DNA of 64,000 nucleotides from Spirochaetia bacterium UBA5763 (GTDB taxonomy: Bacteria; Spirochaetota; UBA4802; UBA5550), in assembly GCA_002418835.1 (NCBI GenBank), contig DIEX01000018.1, forward strand, positions 167,116 to 231,115, given 5' to 3'. A model generated the notes under the pieces. That model was given only the letters and a program-made list of their open reading frames with translations. It was not told the origin of the DNA and ran no database searches. Shown here one piece after another: positions 7,447 to 16,523 of this stretch. The translations under genes were made by a program, and so were the position numbers. Each line of letters opens with the position of its first letter. Position 1 is the first letter of the stretch.

Positions 7447-10026
7447 ATGAGAATGGATCGTCTGACACTGAGGGCGCAGGATGTTATTAATAGCGCCCAG
7501 AATATTGCTACAGAAAACAACAGCCCTGAGATTAACCCTGAGCATATACTCAAGGCGCTAATTGATCAGGATGGCGGGATATTTACAGCAATTGCTGAAA
7601 AACTCGGTGCGTCCTGCCGCGACATAAAAACTGAGCTTGATCAGTATATTAAAAGTATGCCCAGGCAGGTAGGGGGCGGGCCCGGTGGAGGTTCGCTCTC
7701 CACAAAGGGGAGAGATGTACTCAACGGAGCATGGAATCATGCCGTAAAACTTGGGGACCAGTTCCTCAGCACAGAACATCTTGTCATAGCTCTGTCGGAG
7801 GTGGACTCTGCCAGGGCAAAGCATATCCTGAATTCATACGGTTTTAACCGTGAAAATATACTTCGCGTGCTCATGGATCTTCGCGGAAGCAAGAAGGCTG
7901 ATGATGAAAACGCCGAGGATAAGTATAATGCTCTGACCCGCTACAGCCGGGATCTTACAAACTACGCGCGGCTCAACAAGCTCGACCCTGTAATAGGGCG
8001 TGACGAAGAGATTCGTCGCGTTATGCAGGTGCTCACGCGCCGTACAAAGAACAATCCCGTGCTCATAGGTGAGCCCGGCGTTGGTAAAACAGCAATAGTT
8101 GAGGGCCTTGCGCAGAGGATGGTTGCAGGCGACGTCCCTGAAAACCTGAAGAACAAGAGGCTCATCGCACTTGACATGGGCGCAATTATTGCGGGTGCAA
8201 AATTCCGCGGCGAGTTTGAGGAGCGGCTTAAGGCTGTAATAGAGGAGGTGGAGGAGTCAGCCGGTGAGATTATTCTCTTCATTGATGAGCTTCACACTCT
8301 CATAGGAGCAGGGGCGGCAGAAGGGGGGATGGATGCGTCGAATATGCTGAAGCCTGCTCTTGCACGGGGAGAGATGCGTACTATCGGTGCAACGACATTA
8401 AATGAATATCAGAAATATATTGAAAAGGACAAGGCCCTTGAGAGGAGATTTCAGCCTGTCTACACAACAGAGCCCTCAGTTGAGGATACCATTGCGATTC
8501 TCCGGGGTTTGAAGGAGAAGTACGAGGTTCACCACGGCGTGCGGATATCGGACTCCGCCTGTGTTGCTGCGGCCGTGCTCTCCGACAGATATATAACAGC
8601 ACGTTTTCTTCCTGATAAGGCAATAGACCTTGTAGATGAAGCTGCGTCGATTATAAAAATGGAGATCGATTCAATGCCTCTTGAGATTGATGAGATCGAA
8701 AGACGAAGAAGGCAGCTGATGATTGAGAGTGAGGCTCTGAAAAAAGAGAAGGACACGGCATCGAAAGAGCGGCTCGAAAAGATAATGAAGGAGCTTGCGG
8801 AACTCAATGAGCGTAAAAGTATTCTCGTTGCCCAGTGGCAGCAGGAGAAGGAGATAATCAAAAAGATCAGCAACGTGAAAGAAGCCATTGAGCAGTATCG
8901 CGTTGAGGAGCAGCGTGCCGAGAGAGAGGGGAATCTGAACCGCGTTGCGGAGATCCGCTACGGCAAGATTGTTGAACTTGAAAAGCAGATTGAGGAACTT
9001 AATAAAAATGCCCGTGAAATTCAGGGTGAAACCTCGCTCCTGAAAGAGGAGGTGACAGATCAGGAGATAGCTGCTGTTGTGTCGCGATGGACCGGCATAC
9101 CTGTTTCCCGCATGCTTGAAGGTGAAAAAGAGAAGCTCCTCCATATGGAGAAGCTTCTTGAGAAGCGTGTTATCGGCCAGCACAGGGCTATTGAAGCCAT
9201 ATCCAATGCAGTACGCAGATCCCGCTCCGGAATACAGGATCCGGACAGGCCTATGGGGACATTCATCTTCCTGGGGCCTACTGGTGTTGGGAAAACAGAG
9301 ACAGCAAAGGCTGTGGCTGAGTTTCTATTTAATGACGAGAAGGCCATTGTTCGCATTGACATGTCAGAGTACATGGAGAAGCATGCTGTTGCTCGTCTTA
9401 TCGGTGCACCTCCTGGATACGTGGGGTATGAGGAGGGGGGCCAGCTCACAGAAGCTGTGCGACGCAGACCCTACAGTGTAATTCTCTTCGACGAGATTGA
9501 GAAGGCTCACCATGATGTGTACAACATCTTTCTCCAGATACTTGATGAGGGGCGGCTCACTGATTCCAAAGGTCGTGTTGTGGATTTCAAGAACACTCTC
9601 ATTATCATGACTTCGAATATCGGCACATCATATATAAGCGACACCTCGATACCTGAAGCTGACAGGTTTGCAGGAGTTGAACAGGAGCTGAAGATGTACT
9701 TCAAGCCTGAGTTTCTGAACAGAATTGATGAAACAATAATATTCAATCCTCTTACCAGGGAGAATATCGCTTCAATTGTGAAGAACCAGCTTGCGAATGT
9801 TGCAGTGCGCCTTAAGGAACGGGGCATATCCCTTGAGATGACTCAGCGTTTTCTTGATTTTCTTGTTAAAGAAGGGTATGATCCGCAGTTTGGAGCCAGG
9901 CCGCTTAAACGGGCAATCCAGGCGCACATCCTTAATCCACTTTCAATGAAACTTCTTTCAGGGGATTTAAAGGAGAGCGGAACTATGAAGATTGATATAA
10001 AAGGTGGCGAGGTTGTAATCGGTTAG
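7447..10026 (+). CDS. clpB: ATP-dependent disaggregase ClpB
   Basis: 859 aa from ATG 7447, chosen because GAGGAGAG at 7431-7438 is eight bases upstream; the ATG at 7426 would place this site inside the gene. Order: Clp N-domain (about 1-145), AAA+ module 1 (Walker A GEPGVGKT near 209, Walker B ILFIDE near 276), the long charged middle coiled coil (about 395-535) that separates ClpB from ClpA/C, and AAA+ module 2 (Walker A GPTGVGKT near 610, Walker B VILFDEIEKAH). It lacks the [LIV]G[FL] ClpP-docking loop, as expected. With DnaK it resolubilises aggregated protein. Own promoter and terminator. Confidence 0.96.
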   Translation: MRMDRLTLRAQDVINSAQNIATENNSPEINPEHILKALIDQDGGIFTAIAEKLGASCRDIKTELDQYIKSMPRQVGGGPGGGSLSTKGRDVLNGAWNHAVKLGDQFLSTEHLVIALSEVDSARAKHILNSYGFNRENILRVLMDLRGSKKADDENAEDKYNALTRYSRDLTNYARLNKLDPVIGRDEEIRRVMQVLTRRTKNNPVLIGEPGVGKTAIVEGLAQRMVAGDVPENLKNKRLIALDMGAIIAGAKFRGEFEERLKAVIEEVEESAGEIILFIDELHTLIGAGAAEGGMDASNMLKPALARGEMRTIGATTLNEYQKYIEKDKALERRFQPVYTTEPSVEDTIAILRGLKEKYEVHHGVRISDSACVAAAVLSDRYITARFLPDKAIDLVDEAASIIKMEIDSMPLEIDEIERRRRQLMIESEALKKEKDTASKERLEKIMKELAELNERKSILVAQWQQEKEIIKKISNVKEAIEQYRVEEQRAEREGNLNRVAEIRYGKIVELEKQIEELNKNAREIQGETSLLKEEVTDQEIAAVVSRWTGIPVSRMLEGEKEKLLHMEKLLEKRVIGQHRAIEAISNAVRRSRSGIQDPDRPMGTFIFLGPTGVGKTETAKAVAEFLFNDEKAIVRIDMSEYMEKHAVARLIGAPPGYVGYEEGGQLTEAVRRRPYSVILFDEIEKAHHDVYNIFLQILDEGRLTDSKGRVVDFKNTLIIMTSNIGTSYISDTSIPEADRFAGVEQELKMYFKPEFLNRIDETIIFNPLTRENIASIVKNQLANVAVRLKERGISLEMTQRFLDFLVKEGYDPQFGARPLKRAIQAHILNPLSMKLLSGDLKESGTMKIDIKGGEVVIG

Positions 10027-10043
10027 TTTTTTTGTGGGGGAAA

Positions 10044-10056
10044 GGGCTCTGACCCC
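10044..10056. repeat. REP-like motif (GGGCTCTGACCCC)
   Basis: Immediately after the clpB stop and upstream of its terminator hairpin; same family as the copies around the RAYT gene. Confidence 0.7.
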
Positions 10057-10066
10057 GAAATTCCGG

Positions 10067-10100
10067 AAAAGGGACTTTAGCAGAACAAGGTCCCTTTTTT
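10067..10100 (+). terminator. Rho-independent terminator of clpB
   Basis: Stem AAAAGGGAC paired with GTCCCTTTT, loop about 14 bases, followed by a T run. Confidence 0.75.
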
Positions 10101-10119
10101 ATTACGAATTGTTATGGCA

Positions 10120-10249
10120 GGGGTCAGAGCCTGATTCGAGTCTGATATTGGTTACCCTGTATCAGGCAGAGGTATGCTCTGACCCTCTTTATACGCGCTT
10201 GCCTTTATAGGCCGCTGTAACTGATAGGTTAGAGGGGCTCTGACCCCCC
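10120..10249. repeat. REP-like cluster, three motifs
   Basis: GGGGTCAGAGCC at 10120-10131, GCTCTGACCCT at 10176-10186 and GGGGCTCTGACCCCCC at 10234-10249, between clpB and the outer-membrane protein gene. The first two are in opposite orientation about 45 bp apart. With the copy at 10044 this gap holds the densest group in the window. Confidence 0.75.
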
Positions 10250-10328
10250 TTTAACCCTCTATTCCCTTCAGGATAATAAACATGCTGCCGATAATGTTCA
10301 GGGGGAGCCGTCCCTTTTCAAAAAGTTC

Positions 10329-10357
10329 TTGATAAAGGGTTTTTATTCAGTTAGATT
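10329..10357 (+). promoter_or_regulatory. Candidate promoter of the outer-membrane protein gene
   Basis: TTGATA at 10329-10334 and TAGATT at 10352-10357 with 17-bp spacing, about 30 bp before the chosen start codon. Confidence 0.4.
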
Positions 10358-10388
10358 AAAATATCTGAGTTTATACCGGGGTTTGAGT

Positions 10389-11462
10389 ATGAAGAGAAGT
10401 TTATATATATCATTTATTGTTGCCATTATATTAATTGTATCTATTTCAACAGCTTTTGCGGCTTTGACTGTTGACGTAAATTTTGATAATGGTGGTCCAA
10501 TTGATACTGCATTGAGAGCAGATGTAATCTCACAGGTTTTACCTAAAGTAGAAAAATACTCTTATGTCCCGAATCTTACCCGCGGTTTCGGTAATGCGAA
10601 TACTTATGCCTCACATGCATCTACATTGAGAGGGTACCAGAATTATGGTTTATATGCGATATCTGTGGGGAGCATGGTGTCAGTTCAGGCGCCCAACAGT
10701 GAGCCTGATTTTTTTAAAGATATTCAGGATGAGATGGATGAGGGGGATGTTTATGCTGGTGTTGGTTTGACTCCCCTTGTTGTTCAGGCCGGTATTAATA
10801 TGGATTTTCTACTTAAGGGTTTATATGTATCGTTTCTGTTTGGAAAACTTAACACAAATGTAGAACAGGGCGATTTTAAGATTGAGCATAATGCCAATAT
10901 TATAGGTGGGAATGTTAATTATTCATTAATAAAAGAAAAATCGATTCTTGCAAGGGCTCTTCTCTGGAGAGGGATTTCAATTGGTGTAGGTTTTATTCAT
11001 ACTGACAATTCACTGGAGTTTTATAATAAACTGGATGAAATAAATGAAACTGGAACAGTTAGCGGAACGCCAGTTTCTTATACGATTGACCCTTCAGTAA
11101 ATTTTGAGCTTGATACAAAGGGTAATATTATCCCTGTAGAAATATATACATCTGTAAGATTATTCTGGTTTCTTAATGTAGGTGTAGGGGGTGGTTTTGA
11201 TTATGTTTTTTTAAGCAGAACAGATTTTAGACTATCCAGTGCAGGGGATGTAATCATAAATAATACAGGAACACTTTATGATGGCCAGAAAGGAACAATA
11301 ACTGTTGATGCCGAAACCTCCGGAATTGAATCAGACAGCTTCAGGCCTAAAATTCTTGCAAATCTCGGTTTCAGCATAGGCCCTGCTTTCATAGATATCC
11401 CTGCATCATACTACATTGATAACGGATACTCAATCGGTATCACTGCGGGCTGGGTCTGGTAG
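10389..11462 (+). CDS. Predicted beta-barrel outer-membrane protein
   Basis: 357 aa from ATG 10389, chosen because the protein then opens with a clear signal peptide (basic MKRS, hydrophobic stretch, cleavage near STAFA). The mature part is rich in alternating Gly, aromatic and polar residues and ends in the aromatic AGWVW, as many outer-membrane barrels do. I do not recognise a named family; an equally long frame from 10329 only adds a non-signal-like leader. Composition is more AT-rich than clpB. It stands alone between REP clusters and the ferredoxin gene. Role unknown. Confidence 0.7.
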   Translation: MKRSLYISFIVAIILIVSISTAFAALTVDVNFDNGGPIDTALRADVISQVLPKVEKYSYVPNLTRGFGNANTYASHASTLRGYQNYGLYAISVGSMVSVQAPNSEPDFFKDIQDEMDEGDVYAGVGLTPLVVQAGINMDFLLKGLYVSFLFGKLNTNVEQGDFKIEHNANIIGGNVNYSLIKEKSILARALLWRGISIGVGFIHTDNSLEFYNKLDEINETGTVSGTPVSYTIDPSVNFELDTKGNIIPVEIYTSVRLFWFLNVGVGGGFDYVFLSRTDFRLSSAGDVIINNTGTLYDGQKGTITVDAETSGIESDSFRPKILANLGFSIGPAFIDIPASYYIDNGYSIGITAGWVW

Positions 11463-11469
11463 ATTACGA

Positions 11470-11480
11470 GGCTCTGACCC
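11470..11480. repeat. REP-like motif (GGCTCTGACCC)
   Basis: Eight bases after the outer-membrane protein stop codon. The last clear intergenic copy in this part of the window. Confidence 0.65.
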
Positions 11481-11657
11481 TCATATTTTATATTAATCAG
11501 ATATTCCGGTACTTTTTATCCTGAATTTTTATAAAAATGCATAAAATCTTGACATTTTTTTCAACATTTGAAATAGGTTGTCTGCTCCTGAGATTAAGAA
11601 TTTTAGCATTTGGCTGAACTCTATTGAAGGAATAATAATTCTCATCTGGAGGAAAAG

Positions 11658-11831
11658 ATGGCATATAAAATTGATAAAGACGCATGTACAAACTGCGGCG
11701 CTTGCGCAGCAGAGTGCCCGGTAGAAGCGATACACGAAAAGGGTGATGTTCATCAGATTGATCCCGATACATGTATTGACTGCGGTTCATGCGAAAGCGT
11801 ATGCCCCGCTGATGCTATTTCAGCAGGCTGA
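11658..11831 (+). CDS. 2[4Fe-4S] ferredoxin
   Basis: 57 aa with two classical cluster motifs, CTNCGACAAECP and CIDCGSCESVCP, each C-x2-C-x2-C-x3-C-P, so the protein carries two [4Fe-4S] clusters and is a small cytoplasmic electron carrier of the clostridial type. ATG 11658 is preceded by GGAGG at 11648-11652. A perfect -35 (TTGACA, 11549-11554) lies upstream but its -10 is poor. It is closed by a strong hairpin and appears monocistronic. Redox partners cannot be named from this window. Confidence 0.93.
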   Translation: MAYKIDKDACTNCGACAAECPVEAIHEKGDVHQIDPDTCIDCGSCESVCPADAISAG

Positions 11832-11854
11832 TTTTATCAGACACCAGGCATCAT

Positions 11855-11883
11855 AAAAAATCCGGCAATCGCCGGATTTTTTT
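11855..11883. terminator. Bidirectional rho-independent terminator
   Basis: TCCGGC-AATC-GCCGGA stem flanked by six As and seven Ts, located between the ferredoxin gene and the convergent permease gene; it can serve both. Confidence 0.85.
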
Positions 11884-13129
11884 AATTTTTATCAAGCTTT
11901 ACTGCAAACATTCTGATAATGGCCGGCAGTGAAGATAATACCGGTATCACTGTACCTGCTGTTAAAATGAACACCATGTAATTTCTGCTGATATCAAGCA
12001 TCAGTTTAACCCCGGGGATTGTAATTGCTGCCGCAGCATAACCTTTCATTATATTTACAGTATAAATACCTGCAACTGATGCAAGGAATCCCATTACCGC
12101 GAATTTAATCAGTATAGTAAGAGCGATAAAAAACTTTGATGCCCCAAGTGTGCGGAGTATCCTGTAGTAATCGATCCTCCCCCATACTGCTGTAACCGAA
12201 CAGAGCGCCACTGTAACAGCAGCAAGTGTTGATACAAGCGTCATCATTATGAGGATAAAAGCATTTACTGTTGTTTTAAGTTTGATTATCTCGGCAGAGA
12301 GGCTTTCGCCGGTTTCTATGACATAGCCCATTTTTTTTATCTGTGATTTTACATGCTCGATATTTTTATGGTCCTTTACTTTTACAAGGGCGAACATATA
12401 TCTGTCTGTTTTCCCGAATTTTTTATTAATATCCTGGGCTGCTTTAAGCGGTATTACGAGACCGGTTATATTAACTTTGTCTGTATATCCTGAGACAACC
12501 GATGAGGAATCGAACGCGCCTTCGTAAGATGCTACGCTTGATTTTCCAAAAGAGAGTTTGAATTTGAGGCCTGATAATCTATCCGGAATTATTTCCGGCA
12601 GCCCGTTTGCCGCAGCCAAACCGTTGTTATATGAATCAATGAGGGCTTTCGGCACAAGTACAGGTATCCCTTTTTCATGGGTTCCTTTAATCCATGCGTC
12701 TTTCATCTCTTTATTTTTGAGATCGCTCTCGACAAATTTATAACTGGCACCTGCGCAGATAAGGTCTGTTCTGTACTGGAAAGAGAAGAAGTAGATGGTG
12801 GCGGAAGATGGAACTGTCACTGCCATTACCGGGTCTACTTTGGCAACGCCGTTGATTGAGTTGAGCCTTTTTATAGTTGAAGCGTTGATCTCTTTCCCGC
12901 TCCCTGTTGAAAAAAGGAATATGCTTTTGCTCTCCCCCGGTTTAACTTTAATTTCATCAGGCGGGATAGACGAAGCAAAGTTCCTGTTTATATAATTATT
13001 GAAATTATCAGAGAGAATTGAGAATGATAAAATCGAAACAACAGAGAGAAGGATCACACAGAATACAACGAAGGATATGAACTTCCCTCCGCCAAGCTCT
13101 TTTATTATAAGGTAGATTTTATTTATCAT
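11882..13129 (-). CDS. FtsX/MacB-like ABC transporter permease
   Basis: 415 aa with an N-terminal membrane helix (about 18-40), a large extracytoplasmic domain (about 45-280) and three C-terminal helices (about 290-400), the topology of FtsX/LolC/MacB permeases. The start overlaps the stop of the ATPase gene by 4 bp (ATGA), so the two are translationally coupled. Such pairs act in mechanotransmission, lipoprotein release or export rather than import; the substrate cannot be told here. No MacA- or LolA-like partner is adjacent. Confidence 0.85.
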   Translation of the reverse strand: MINKIYLIIKELGGGKFISFVVFCVILLSVVSILSFSILSDNFNNYINRNFASSIPPDEIKVKPGESKSIFLFSTGSGKEINASTIKRLNSINGVAKVDPVMAVTVPSSATIYFFSFQYRTDLICAGASYKFVESDLKNKEMKDAWIKGTHEKGIPVLVPKALIDSYNNGLAAANGLPEIIPDRLSGLKFKLSFGKSSVASYEGAFDSSSVVSGYTDKVNITGLVIPLKAAQDINKKFGKTDRYMFALVKVKDHKNIEHVKSQIKKMGYVIETGESLSAEIIKLKTTVNAFILIMMTLVSTLAAVTVALCSVTAVWGRIDYYRILRTLGASKFFIALTILIKFAVMGFLASVAGIYTVNIMKGYAAAAITIPGVKLMLDISRNYMVFILTAGTVIPVLSSLPAIIRMFAVKLDKN

Positions 13130-13866
13130 GGTATATATTTATCGTTAACATTTTTTTTACGTTTTGAGACTTCTTTCTTTGAGTTCCTGTTGTTAAGGGA
13201 TAGTTCAGTCAGTGCACCGTTTTCCATTTTGTAGGAGTGGTCTGCAATCCTCAGCATATATTCGCTGTGAGTCACTATAATGATTGATTTCCCCTCTTTC
13301 TTCAGTTCCTCCAGGAGGATGAATATGTCCATTGAAGTTTCTGCGTCAAGGTTTGCTGTGGGTTCGTCTGCGAGTATCAGCGACGGCCTGTTGACCATGG
13401 CGCGGGCGATTGCCACACGCTGCTTCTGTCCGCCGGAGAGAAGCCCTGCGCGTGTATCTTTATATTCCAGTATCCCTGCTTTATCAAGTATATCGCAGGC
13501 ATAGGATTTTACCTCCCTCCCCGCTCTCCCCCTGATCCTTGCGGGCATCAGAATGTTGGACATAACAGTTTCATCATCGAGGAGCCTGAATGTCTGGAAA
13601 ATCTGGCCGATCTCCCTGTTACGTACTGTTGACATAAGGAAGTCGGAACGGAGATGAAGCTTCTTCCCGTTGAAATGTATTTCGCCGCTGTCAGGTTTTG
13701 TTATCCCTGTCATTATATTAAGAAACGAGGTCTTGCCGCATCCGGAACGTCCTGTAATTGCAACGATTTTACCGTAGTCTATCTCCATGGAGAGGCCCTT
13801 GATGATACCGATTCTGCTCCCTGCGATCCTGTAGCTTTTGTTTAAATTTTTTACAGTGAGGAGCAT
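13126..13866 (-). CDS. ABC transporter ATP-binding protein (LolD/MacB type)
   Basis: 246 aa with Walker A GRSGCGKTSFLN, signature LLSGGQKQRVAIARAM, Walker B LILADEPTANLD and the H-loop in IIIVTHSEYM. The spacing and ADEPTANLD form are those of the LolD/MacB/FtsE group, which matches the FtsX-like permease that overlaps its 3' end. A Lys-rich tail of about 20 residues extends beyond the normal end. It starts 2 bp after the tautomerase gene in the same minus-strand operon. Confidence 0.9.
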   Translation of the reverse strand: MLLTVKNLNKSYRIAGSRIGIIKGLSMEIDYGKIVAITGRSGCGKTSFLNIMTGITKPDSGEIHFNGKKLHLRSDFLMSTVRNREIGQIFQTFRLLDDETVMSNILMPARIRGRAGREVKSYACDILDKAGILEYKDTRAGLLSGGQKQRVAIARAMVNRPSLILADEPTANLDAETSMDIFILLEELKKEGKSIIIVTHSEYMLRIADHSYKMENGALTELSLNNRNSKKEVSKRKKNVNDKYIP

Positions 13867-13868
13867 CG

Positions 13869-14054
13869 CTATATCTCCGTGAGAAGTTTGCCGCCGGCAG
13901 CCCAGTTCTCTCTCTCAATCTCCTCAAATACAACATAAGTTGATTTAGGGTGTTTACCCGCAACTTCTTCAAGGGCTGATGTTATTTTATCTGCAAGCGC
14001 CGATTTCTGCTCCTTTGTAAGCGGCCCGGCGACTTTTACGTTAACATAAGGCAT
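13869..14054 (-). CDS. 4-oxalocrotonate tautomerase family protein
   Basis: 61 aa from ATG 14054, chosen because GAGGAGG lies about five bases upstream and the product then begins MPYVNVKV, giving the Pro that becomes the catalytic N-terminal base after Met removal. TKEQKSALADKITSAL matches the family helix. These small hexameric enzymes catalyse keto-enol tautomerisation; without a catabolic cluster the substrate is open. It is squeezed between a sensor gene (10 bp) and an ABC transporter gene (2 bp), an unusual place for this enzyme. Confidence 0.85.
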   Translation of the reverse strand: MPYVNVKVAGPLTKEQKSALADKITSALEEVAGKHPKSTYVVFEEIERENWAAGGKLLTEI

Positions 14055-14064
14055 GGTTCCTCCT

Positions 14065-16107
14065 CTAATCCCTTGCAAGCGGGAATGACATCATAAGATT
14101 TACTTTTGTTATAGGATCTTTTTTTACATCAGAATAATCAAGGATATTTTCCGCAAAAATCTCTCCTCCATGACGTGTCACTATTTTTTCAACAAAAGTA
14201 AGGCCTATACCGAAATCAAGGGTGTTATATCTTTCAAAAACAAGTTTAGATATCCTGTAAAAAGGCTCGAATATTACCTTTTCATATTCCGGCGGTATAC
14301 CAAGTATACCATCGCTTGTTTTAAGAGGTTCGTTTATTACAGAGATCCGTACATTCGTGTTCTGAGAATAGAGCATAACAAGTACATTTGTCCCGTTTCT
14401 TGAGAACTTCAGAGCATTGATGATCATTTCTGAAACAGCTTCAGAGAGGTACTGAGTATTGATCCTGATCTTTTTATTCCTCATTCCCCGGGGAAGTTCG
14501 TTGATTATTATCCTGTTTTTGTTGATGGGTGCAAATTTCATGTTTTTACTTATTACACCTTTAAGCAGAGTGTAGAGATCCCCCACTGTCTTAAGCTCAA
14601 GTTCGAAAGTGTTGGATATGATCCAGTCGATCCCTGCAAAAATTTTAAATGCATCCTGGGCGATCTTTACATTCTTCATGGCTTCGTTAAAAAGCTGGCC
14701 GTCAACAATTCTTTTATCGTCAGTCTCCTCTGAAGATTTTGCCATCATCTCCATGAATGTTATGAGAGTACCGAATCCTGCACCCTGAGTAAAGCTGTTA
14801 TTGATGTTGCTGAATATCGATTTGTCTGTTCTGGAGATGTTTCTGTTCAGCATCTTCTCCTTCCATGACTGCCAGTCCATCTCTTTATCTATGGCGTCTG
14901 ATGCTGATCCCTTGAGGCTGGTTTTCATTCTGTCCAGTTCGATTTCATCCCTCTTCCTTGCAGTTATGTCATCACCTGTGACAGCAACGTATGTGGTCTT
15001 CCCCTCACTGGATTTAATTTTTGATATTGTAATATCGAGGTAGTATAGTGCACCGTTCTTTGTTGTATTATAAATTTCTCCAGTCCAGGTCTTTACACCC
15101 TTTATATGTTTCAGCAGTGAATCTTCAGGAAGAATGGGATTTGGAGTTTTCATAACATTTATTCCTGTTAATTCACTCTTTGAATAGCCTGATATTTCAG
15201 AGAATGCTTTGTTGGCGTATTTTACAATTCCGTTTTTTTCAAATAAAACAACGCATCTGGGGCTCTGTTCAATAACATCTACAAAAAGTTTGATCTCAGA
15301 TTCAACGAGGCTTCTTTTATCTATTTCGTATACAAGAGATCTGTTCAGCTTCTGCAGTTCCCCGGTCCTTTCTTTCACCATATCTTCAAGCTGATGAAGC
15401 TGTCCGGCTGCATGGGCCTCCTGCTTTTTAAAATCAGTGATATCTCGAGTGATAACAAGAGCAGAATCCTCACCCAGGGAGGTTATTCTGGATTCATAGA
15501 ATTTTTCTCCTTCTTCTGTATCACGCTTAAATTCATATTTTACAAGGGAATCAGTTTCAAAGGCTTTTGCAATTTCAGGTTTCGCCTTCTCAGCTATCTC
15601 TACACTCCAGACTTTATTCATCGTTTCTGAATCGGACTCTGTTCGGGCAGAACCATCTCTTTTCGTTTCAAAAAATATATCAGGTATCACTTCCAGTATT
15701 TTCTTTTTACGCGCTTCGCTCTCCCTGAGCTTCTTTTCCATTTCAAATTTATAAAGGGCTATCTCAATAGCGGAACTGAGAATCTGGGTATTAAAAGGTT
15801 TTACAATATAATTCAGGGGCATGGATCTCTTGGCCCTTTCAAAAGTGGTGCCGTCAGTCCCTGCGGTTATATAGATGAACGGTATTTTATGTTCTTTATA
15901 TATTCTCTCAGCAGCTTCAATTCCGTCTATGGAGCCGGGGAGAGATATGTCCATAAGAATCAGATCTATCTTATGACTGTCTATTGCGTTGATAGCCTCT
16001 TCCCCTGTGCTCACTGAATCAAGGACATTGTATCCTGATTTGAGCAGAAGTTTTTTAAGGATCAGCCCCGATGGTTTATCGTCTTCTACAATGAGTATAT
16101 TGATCAT
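14065..16107 (-). CDS. Receiver-PAS-ATPase hybrid sensor, phosphoacceptor His not found
   Basis: 680 aa. A receiver domain (about 1-120) has acidic VEDD near the start, phospho-Asp in LILMDIS and conserved Lys in IVKPF. Two PAS-like regions follow (about 130-235 and 280-400), joined by a coiled coil, then a HATPase_c domain with an N-box (SEMIINALKFS) and G2 box (GIGLTFVEKI). At the place of the H-box the sequence reads NINNSFTQGAGFGTL, with no His. The G1 box is also atypical (INEPLKTSDG). It may receive a phosphoryl group and control ATPase output without normal autophosphorylation; that is inference. First gene of the operon with the tautomerase and ABC transporter. Confidence 0.85.
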   Translation of the reverse strand: MINILIVEDDKPSGLILKKLLLKSGYNVLDSVSTGEEAINAIDSHKIDLILMDISLPGSIDGIEAAERIYKEHKIPFIYITAGTDGTTFERAKRSMPLNYIVKPFNTQILSSAIEIALYKFEMEKKLRESEARKKKILEVIPDIFFETKRDGSARTESDSETMNKVWSVEIAEKAKPEIAKAFETDSLVKYEFKRDTEEGEKFYESRITSLGEDSALVITRDITDFKKQEAHAAGQLHQLEDMVKERTGELQKLNRSLVYEIDKRSLVESEIKLFVDVIEQSPRCVVLFEKNGIVKYANKAFSEISGYSKSELTGINVMKTPNPILPEDSLLKHIKGVKTWTGEIYNTTKNGALYYLDITISKIKSSEGKTTYVAVTGDDITARKRDEIELDRMKTSLKGSASDAIDKEMDWQSWKEKMLNRNISRTDKSIFSNINNSFTQGAGFGTLITFMEMMAKSSEETDDKRIVDGQLFNEAMKNVKIAQDAFKIFAGIDWIISNTFELELKTVGDLYTLLKGVISKNMKFAPINKNRIIINELPRGMRNKKIRINTQYLSEAVSEMIINALKFSRNGTNVLVMLYSQNTNVRISVINEPLKTSDGILGIPPEYEKVIFEPFYRISKLVFERYNTLDFGIGLTFVEKIVTRHGGEIFAENILDYSDVKKDPITKVNLMMSFPLARD

Positions 16108-16188
16108 TTTTGCGGACTCCCGATCTCCAGAAACTGTAATATCAATGCTGTAAAAATAGACTTATTGGAAATCTGTTTTTTTTAAAAT

Positions 16189-16248
16189 GGGGTCAAGGGG
16201 TGGAGCCCCCTGGAAGCCCCCCGCAGGGGCCTCCCCGCGTGTGCGGGA
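16189..16248. repeat. GC-rich palindromic repeat, family A copy 1
   Basis: A 42-bp block (16189-16230) matches 36 of 42 positions with 48231-48272; both contain AAGCCCCCCGCAGGGGC and an upstream AGGGGTG hairpin. A second hairpin (CCCGC-GTGT-GCGGG) follows here. It lies in the 416-bp gap between divergent genes; the rest of the gap is AT-rich with no open frame. Confidence 0.7.
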
Positions 16249-16523
16249 CATAGTTTCACAACAAGTCTATTAATTTAAAGATAATCAATTAAATTTTAAT
16301 ATGCTAAATAATTCAAAAAAATGCAAATTTTTTCTGTATTAATTAAATATTAACTCTTAAATAGGGCAAAATTCATGTTTTTATCAGCTAAAAGAATAAA
16401 AAGATATATTCTGCGTGAAGTGCTTGATAAAAAATTGCGATCAATGATAATACATTCAGTATTAAATAATCGAACTTTTTACTATTTTAAATGTATACGT
16501 TTATGAATTAACGGGGATTTCTG

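Noticed and set aside
7928..7940. REP-like GCTCTGACCCG in clpB
   Set aside because: Again encodes Ala-Leu-Thr-Arg (YNALTRYSRDL) in a conserved protein; chance match.
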